From contig NZ_JBGQOJ010000024.1 in assembly GCF_052119585.1 (NCBI RefSeq), forward strand, positions 1 to 46,502: a stretch of 46,502 nt of DNA, read 5' to 3'. The translations under genes were made by a program, and so were the position numbers. The number at the start of each line of letters is the position of its first letter. Within the stretch, counting starts at the first letter, position 1. Of the stretch, positions 42,236-46,502 are shown piece by piece. This DNA is from JBGQOJ01 sp052119585. Its GTDB lineage: Bacteria > Pseudomonadota > Alphaproteobacteria > Rhodobacterales > Rhodobacteraceae. The notes below the pieces were generated by a model. It saw nothing but the letters and a program-made list of their open reading frames with translations. It made no database searches and was not told the DNA's origin.

Positions 42236-42979
42236 ATGACATTGAAAGTGAATGCTGTGCCCCCTTTGCTGCAAGCCGATGGTCTGTCCAAGAATTTTGG
42301 CGCCTTGCGTGCCGTTGACGATGTCAGCTTGTCGCTGGGCGCGGGTGAGGCCCTTGGGATCATCGGGCCGAACGGCGCCGGAAAGTCCTCATTGTTCAAC
42401 CTGATCGCCGGAACCATGGCCCCCGGAGCCGGCACAGTGAAAATCGACGGCATTGATGTGACACGCAAAGGCGCGGCGCAACGGTGCCGTGACGGCATCG
42501 GTCGCACCTATCAAATCCCCAAACCGTTCAGCGGCCTTTCGGTATTGGAAAACCTGCTTGTTGCAGCGCGGTTCGGAGGCGGAGAGCGGGAGCGTGACGC
42601 CAGGCGCGATTGCCTTGCGATCCTTGACCGGCTGGAACTGGGGGATCTGGCCGACTGTCCGGCCAGCGGGCTACGCCTGCTGGAGCGTAAGCGTCTGGAA
42701 ATGGCGCGGGCGCTGGCGACAAAGCCGCGGCTATTGTTGTTGGACGAGATCGCGGGCGGGCTTACCGATCTGGAATGCGACAACCTGATCGCAACCATCC
42801 GCGAGATCCGCGAAAGCGGCGTGGCGATCATCTGGATTGAACATGTAGTGCATGCCCTTCTGGCGGTTGTGGACCGGCTGGCGGTGATCAGTTTTGGTGC
42901 CAAAATCGCCGAGGGGGCACCGCAGGCGACGTTTGACAGCCGCGAGGTTCAGGAAATTTATCTGGGGATCGAAGCATGA
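42236..42979 (+). CDS. ABC transporter ATPase, LivG type (second system)
   Basis: The 247-residue ATPase has Walker A GPNGAGKSS, GRTYQIPKPFSGLSVLENLL, Walker B LLLLDEIAGGL and the His switch in WIEHVVH. The signature region is unusual: SGLRLLERKRLEMARAL instead of the SYGQQRRLEIARAL type, so the LSGGQ glycine pair is not present in standard form. This variant is found in a subset of LivG proteins. It overlaps the LivF-type gene by 4 bp. Confidence 0.9.
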   Translation: MTLKVNAVPPLLQADGLSKNFGALRAVDDVSLSLGAGEALGIIGPNGAGKSSLFNLIAGTMAPGAGTVKIDGIDVTRKGAAQRCRDGIGRTYQIPKPFSGLSVLENLLVAARFGGGERERDARRDCLAILDRLELGDLADCPASGLRLLERKRLEMARALATKPRLLLLDEIAGGLTDLECDNLIATIREIRESGVAIIWIEHVVHALLAVVDRLAVISFGAKIAEGAPQATFDSREVQEIYLGIEA

Positions 42980-43692
42980 GCGATGTTCTTCAGACCCGCA
43001 AACTGAACGCTGGATATGGTGATTTTCAGGCCCTTTTTGACGTTGATTTTGAAATTGCCGAGGGCGAGGTCGTGGCGCTTGTCGGCGCGAATGGCGCGGG
43101 CAAGACGACGTTCTTGCGTAGCCTGACCGGACTGCTTGCGACGCAGGGGCAGGACATCACATTTCAGGGTGCCCCAATCGCCGGTCTGCCGGCGTTCAGG
43201 ATCGCGCGGCTGGGCATGGCCCTGTCACCTGAAGGTCGGCGCTTGTTCCCGTCGCTTTCGGTCGAGGAAAACCTGCTGCTTGGCGCAACGGTTGGTCGCA
43301 ATGGCTACTGGACGCTGGATACGGTGCGCGGCCTCTTTCCGATCCTGAGGGAAAAAGCCGCTGTGCCTGCCACGCTCTTGTCGGGCGGGCAGCAACAGAT
43401 GGTGGCCATTGGCCGCGCCTTGATGAGCAACCCTGCACTGCTGTTGCTTGACGAGGTGAGCCTTGGGCTGGCCCCCGTGATCGTGCGCGACATCTATGCA
43501 GCCCTGCCGCAGATCAGGGACAGCGGCGCGGCGGTGATCATGGTCGAGCAGGATATCGGGACCGCCATGTCCGTGTCCGACCGCCTGTATTGCCTGCAAG
43601 AGGGACGTGTCAGCCTGACCGGACGATCCGCCGATCTGGATAGGGCGATGCTTTCGGCAGCATATTTTGGCAAGACAAGGGATGTAGCGTGA
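42976..43692 (+). CDS. ABC transporter ATPase, LivF type (second system)
   Basis: The 238-residue ATPase has Walker A GANGAGKTT, the LivF marker LSPEGRRLFPSLSVEENLLL, signature LSGGQQQMVAIGRAL, Walker B LLLLDEVSLGLAP and the His-free switch VEQDIG. It starts at the ATGA overlap with the LivG gene and overlaps the permease start by one base. Gene order here (binding protein, G, F, H, M) differs from the first system (binding protein, H, M, G, F), so the two are not a recent duplication. Confidence 0.92.
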   Translation: MSDVLQTRKLNAGYGDFQALFDVDFEIAEGEVVALVGANGAGKTTFLRSLTGLLATQGQDITFQGAPIAGLPAFRIARLGMALSPEGRRLFPSLSVEENLLLGATVGRNGYWTLDTVRGLFPILREKAAVPATLLSGGQQQMVAIGRALMSNPALLLLDEVSLGLAPVIVRDIYAALPQIRDSGAAVIMVEQDIGTAMSVSDRLYCLQEGRVSLTGRSADLDRAMLSAAYFGKTRDVA

Positions 43693-44558
43693 TGGAATGG
43701 GTCAATGCAGTCGTGCAGGGTGTTTTGCTTGGCGGGCTCTACGCGCTTTTCGCCGCGGGCCTTTCGCTGATGTTCGGGGTCATGCGGTTCGTCAATCTGG
43801 CGCATGGCGACTTTATCGTGCTGGCGGCATTCGGGGCGCTTGCGCTGGTCGACGCCACGGGAATCAACCCGCTGTGGACTTTGATCGTGTTGGTGCCAGT
43901 GATGGCGACGATCGGTTATGTCGGGCAACGGTTGATCCTGAACCGTCTTGTTGGCAGTGACATCCTGCCGCCGATCCTTGTGACTTTCGGGTTTGCGGTG
44001 ATCCTTCAAAACCTGCTCCAAGAGGCGTTCAGCGCCGATAGCCAACGAATTTCGGCAGGTGCGCTTGATACGGCGAACCTTAGCCTGGGGCAGGGGCTGT
44101 CGATAGGCGCGGTGCCAGTTCTTATGTTTGTCGCGGCGGTTGTGGTTCTGGGAGCGTTAAGCTGGTTCTTGGCAAAAACGAACACCGGACGGCTGCTGCG
44201 CGCAACATCCGATGACCCCGAGATTGTCGGACTCATGGGGGCCGACAGGCGGCATCTGTTCGCAATCGCCACCTCTTTGGCAAGTGCGGTGGTCGCAATT
44301 GCGGGCGTGCTGATGGCGATCAAGACAAATTTCGACCCGGCAACGGGCCCGATCCGTCTGCTTTTCGCCTTCGAAGCGGTGATCATGGGGGGCCTTGGCA
44401 GCCTTTGGGGGACCCTTGCCGGCGGTGTGATCCTTGGGGTCAGTCAGGGGCTTGGCGCACAGATCGACCCCGGTTTTCAGGTGTTGGCGGGGCATATCGT
44501 GTTCCTCTTCATTCTTGTCCTGCGTCCGCAGGGTCTGTTTGCAAGGCAAAGGGGCTAG
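43692..44558 (+). CDS. ABC transporter permease, LivH type (second system)
   Basis: The 288-residue membrane protein shows SLMFGVMRFVNLAHGDFIVL near the N-terminus and GGLGSLWGTLAGGVILG near the C-terminus, the LivH hallmarks. The start is ATG 43692, sharing its A with the LivF stop; a GTG one codon upstream is also possible. The LivM partner follows after 3 bp. Confidence 0.9.
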   Translation: MEWVNAVVQGVLLGGLYALFAAGLSLMFGVMRFVNLAHGDFIVLAAFGALALVDATGINPLWTLIVLVPVMATIGYVGQRLILNRLVGSDILPPILVTFGFAVILQNLLQEAFSADSQRISAGALDTANLSLGQGLSIGAVPVLMFVAAVVVLGALSWFLAKTNTGRLLRATSDDPEIVGLMGADRRHLFAIATSLASAVVAIAGVLMAIKTNFDPATGPIRLLFAFEAVIMGGLGSLWGTLAGGVILGVSQGLGAQIDPGFQVLAGHIVFLFILVLRPQGLFARQRG

Positions 44559-44561
44559 ACC

Positions 44562-45584
44562 ATGAAGACAGCTAATATCATTAGAGGCGCTGTCATTTTC
44601 TGTGCCGTCACAATCCTGATCGCAGGTCCATTCTGGGCCGGCGGCGGCACGCAGCGGATGCTGGTCGAGGTGTTCTACTTTCTGGCGCTGGCACAGCTTT
44701 GGAACCTGCTGGCAGGCTATGCGGGGCTGCTTTCCGTCGGTCAGCAAGCCTTTGTGGGGCTTGGCGGCTATCTGCTGTTCCTGCTGGCGATGTTCGCCGG
44801 CGTTCCTGTCCTGCTCGCGCTGCCGCTGGCCGGTGTTTTGACGGCGCTGGTGGCGATCCCGACTGCCCTTGTCGCGTTCCGCCTAAGCGGTCCGCATTTC
44901 GCCATCGGAACTTGGGTCATCGCCGAGGTCTTTCGTCTGGGCTTTGCGCAAATCACGCTTTTGGGGGGTGGCTCGGGCATTTCATTGCCCGTGCAACTGG
45001 TCAAGGACATGGCGGCAAGCCGTGGTGCGCGCGAGGATCTGACCTATTGGATCGCGCTGGCCATCATGCTTGCCGTCGTGCTGGGGGTCTGGGCTCTGAT
45101 GCGCTCTGGTGCCGGTCTTGGGCTTGCGGCAATCCGCGACAACGAAGGTGCCGCCGAAAGCGTGGGCGTCAGGACATCCCGCCTGAAAATGATCGTCTAT
45201 GTGGGGACTGCGGGCATGACCGGATTGATCGGCGCGCTGGTATTCCTGCAAAAGCTGCGAATTACGCCAGAGGCGGCCTTCAGCGTGAACGACTGGTCGG
45301 TTCTGGTGATTTTCATCGTCGTGATCGGCGGTATCGGGTCGCTGGAAGGTCCGATCCTTGGTTGCATATTGTTTTTCTTGCTGCGCGAAACGCTAGCCGA
45401 TCTGGGCACCTGGTACATGATTATCCTCGGCTCGATCTCTGTTGCGATCATGTTGCTGGAACCGAAAGGCCTGTGGGGGCTTGTCACACGCCATGTCCCG
45501 TTGGTCCTGTTTCCCACGGCGCGTCTGTCTGGACGTAACACCATAAACGCCACATCCCCCCGGCCATCAAGGAGCCTGACGTGA
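44562..45584 (+). CDS. ABC transporter permease, LivM type (second system)
   Basis: The 340-residue inner-membrane protein has about ten hydrophobic stretches and the LivM marks NLLAGYAGLLSVGQQAFVGL and GGIGSLEGPILGCILFFLL. The hydrophilic C-terminal tail (SGRNTINATSPRPSRSL) is probably cytoplasmic and poorly conserved. It overlaps the BKACE gene by 4 bp, which ties the transporter to that enzyme in translation. Confidence 0.9.
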   Translation: MKTANIIRGAVIFCAVTILIAGPFWAGGGTQRMLVEVFYFLALAQLWNLLAGYAGLLSVGQQAFVGLGGYLLFLLAMFAGVPVLLALPLAGVLTALVAIPTALVAFRLSGPHFAIGTWVIAEVFRLGFAQITLLGGGSGISLPVQLVKDMAASRGAREDLTYWIALAIMLAVVLGVWALMRSGAGLGLAAIRDNEGAAESVGVRTSRLKMIVYVGTAGMTGLIGALVFLQKLRITPEAAFSVNDWSVLVIFIVVIGGIGSLEGPILGCILFFLLRETLADLGTWYMIILGSISVAIMLLEPKGLWGLVTRHVPLVLFPTARLSGRNTINATSPRPSRSLT

Positions 45585-46429
45585 CGACTTCAGTGACCAA
45601 TCCCTGCATCATCTGCATCGCGATTACGGGGTCTTTGCCGACCAAGGCGAACAACCCAGCCGTGCCGATCAGCATTGCCGAACAGATCGAAAGCACACAC
45701 GAGGCATTTGAGGCGGGCGCCAGCATTGTTCATTGCCACGTCCGCGATGATGACGGCAAGCCAACGTCGGACCCGGAGCGGTTCGCGCGCCTGAAGGCGG
45801 GCATCGAAAAGCATTGCCCGGGCATGATCGTGCAGCTGTCCACCGGTGGCCGTTCGGGGGCGGGCAAAGACCGCGGCGGCATGTTGCCGCTGGGTGCGGA
45901 TATGGCGTCGCTTTCAGTCGGGTCGAACAACTTTCCGACCCGCGTTTATGAAAACAGCCCTGATCTGGTAGATTGGCTGGCGTCTGAAATGCTGAAATAC
46001 AATGTGAAACCGGAAATCGAGGCATTCGATCTGGGCCACATCGTGCAGGCCACTCGGATGGCCGCCGATGGTCGCCTTGCCGGGCCCCTTTATGTGCAAT
46101 TCGTCATGGGGGTCAAAAACGCCATGCCCGCAGACGAGCCCATTCTGGACTTCTATATCAGAACCCTGAACCGGCTTGCTCCCGAAGCGCAATGGTGCGC
46201 GGCAGGGATCGGGCCCGCGCAATATGTGATCAACGAATGGGCGATTTCCAAGGGTGGCCATACGCGGACCGGCCTGGAGGATAACGTCCGGCTGGATCGC
46301 GACAGGCTTGCGCCGTCGAATGCCGCGTTGGTCAGACGTGCGGTCGGGCTTTGCGAGAAATACCACCGCCCCGTCGCCACATGGCAGCAAGCACGGGATA
46401 TACTTGGACTGCGAAAGGTAGACGCATGA
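45581..46429 (+). CDS. Beta-keto acid cleavage enzyme, BKACE (DUF849) family
   Basis: BKACE enzymes exchange a beta-keto acid with acetyl-CoA, giving acetoacetate and a new acyl-CoA; the founding member Kce acts on 3-keto-5-aminohexanoate in lysine fermentation. The 282-residue TIM-barrel protein has the metal-binding His pair 51 and 53 (HCHVRDDDGKPTSD), a Glu in KPEIEAFDLGHI, and STGGRSGAGKDRG for CoA or phosphate contact. The start is GTG 45581, overlapping the permease stop. Substrate cannot be read directly; the catabolic context suggests 3-oxoadipate, with succinyl-CoA as product. scoA begins in a 4-bp overlap. Confidence 0.85.
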   Translation: MTTSVTNPCIICIAITGSLPTKANNPAVPISIAEQIESTHEAFEAGASIVHCHVRDDDGKPTSDPERFARLKAGIEKHCPGMIVQLSTGGRSGAGKDRGGMLPLGADMASLSVGSNNFPTRVYENSPDLVDWLASEMLKYNVKPEIEAFDLGHIVQATRMAADGRLAGPLYVQFVMGVKNAMPADEPILDFYIRTLNRLAPEAQWCAAGIGPAQYVINEWAISKGGHTRTGLEDNVRLDRDRLAPSNAALVRRAVGLCEKYHRPVATWQQARDILGLRKVDA

Positions 46430-46502
46430 AAAAGGTTTACGGCACGGCGGCAGAGGCATTGGATGGCCTTTTGTTTGACGGCATGCTTATCGCGGCGGGG
46501 GG
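46426..46502 (+). CDS. scoA: 3-oxoacid CoA-transferase subunit A, N-terminal fragment (window end)
   Basis: Only the first 25 codons are inside the window: MKKVYGTAAEALDGLLFDGM followed by LIAAGG. This is the typical start of the alpha subunit of succinyl-CoA:3-oxoacid CoA-transferase (ScoA), and resembles it more than PcaI/CatI. It begins at a 4-bp overlap with the BKACE stop, so both enzymes are probably made together. The rest, and the expected scoB, lie beyond the window. Confidence 0.8.
   Translation, partial: MKKVYGTAAEALDGLLFDGMLIAAG

Overview
The window is a GC-rich alphaproteobacterial chromosome segment, most probably from the Rhodobacteraceae (Roseobacter/Rhodobacter group). The best evidence is a DUF1127 gene followed by a tandem array of CUCCUCC-loop RNAs (the ccaF1-ccsR arrangement of Rhodobacter), a long mraZ leader ending in an UpsM-like terminator, a four-fold GAATC (GANTC) cluster ahead of the dcw operon, and the gene families themselves. 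All assignments come from reading the sequence and from memory of the families; no database was searched.

Layout. (1) 1-6.4 kb, accessory and partly decayed: one end of an IS21-family element (istA, istB cut by the window edge), a two-gene unit of unknown function (GrlR-like plus DUF6680-like), two exported proteins of unknown function, a divergent pair of HTH regulators around shared CGTAA half-sites, a small chimeric reading frame, and the C-terminal stump of a tyrosine recombinase lying against a tRNA gene. (2) 6.4-6.7 kb: two identical tRNA-Gly(GCC) genes in a duplicated promoter-tRNA-terminator unit. (3) 6.8-17.3 kb, core genes: pyc (pyruvate carboxylase) with a perfect 16-bp palindrome upstream, an FMN-dependent lactate-type dehydrogenase, uvrD/pcrA, a LysE exporter divergent from an Lrp/AsnC regulator, ccaF1 with five tandem CcsR-like sRNAs, and mrp/apbC. 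(4) 17.3-27.1 kb: the dcw operon, a roughly 650-nt leader with an UpsM-like sRNA, then mraZ-rsmH-ftsL-ftsI-murE-murF-mraY-murD, tightly packed with overlapping stops and starts. The cluster stops after murD, where ftsW-murG-murC would be expected. (5) 27.3-46.5 kb: an aromatic-acid catabolic block. catB-benABCD turns benzoate into catechol and carries out muconate cycloisomerisation; it is followed by a complete branched-chain-amino-acid-type ABC transporter (binding protein, two permeases, two ATPases). On the opposite strand lie catA (catechol 1,2-dioxygenase), a LysR regulator and thpR. Divergent from catA is a second operon: an SCP2-like small protein, an alpha/beta hydrolase, a second complete ABC transporter, a BKACE (DUF849) enzyme and the start of scoA.

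How the genes may work together. Benzoate would enter by the first ABC system, be dihydroxylated by BenABC, rearomatised by BenD to catechol, cleaved by CatA to cis,cis-muconate and cyclised by CatB. The usual catC, pcaJ and pcaF are not in the window. Instead a hydrolase, a BKACE enzyme and a succinyl-CoA:3-oxoacid CoA-transferase subunit sit in one operon. On paper BKACE could split 3-oxoadipate with acetyl-CoA into succinyl-CoA and acetoacetate, and the CoA-transferase could turn exactly these two into succinate and acetoacetyl-CoA. This proposed alternative lower beta-ketoadipate route is the most interesting hypothesis here. Two matching GGTAT-N6-ATACC dyads 60 bp apart between catA and the second operon, with a weaker copy before catB, suggest joint control.
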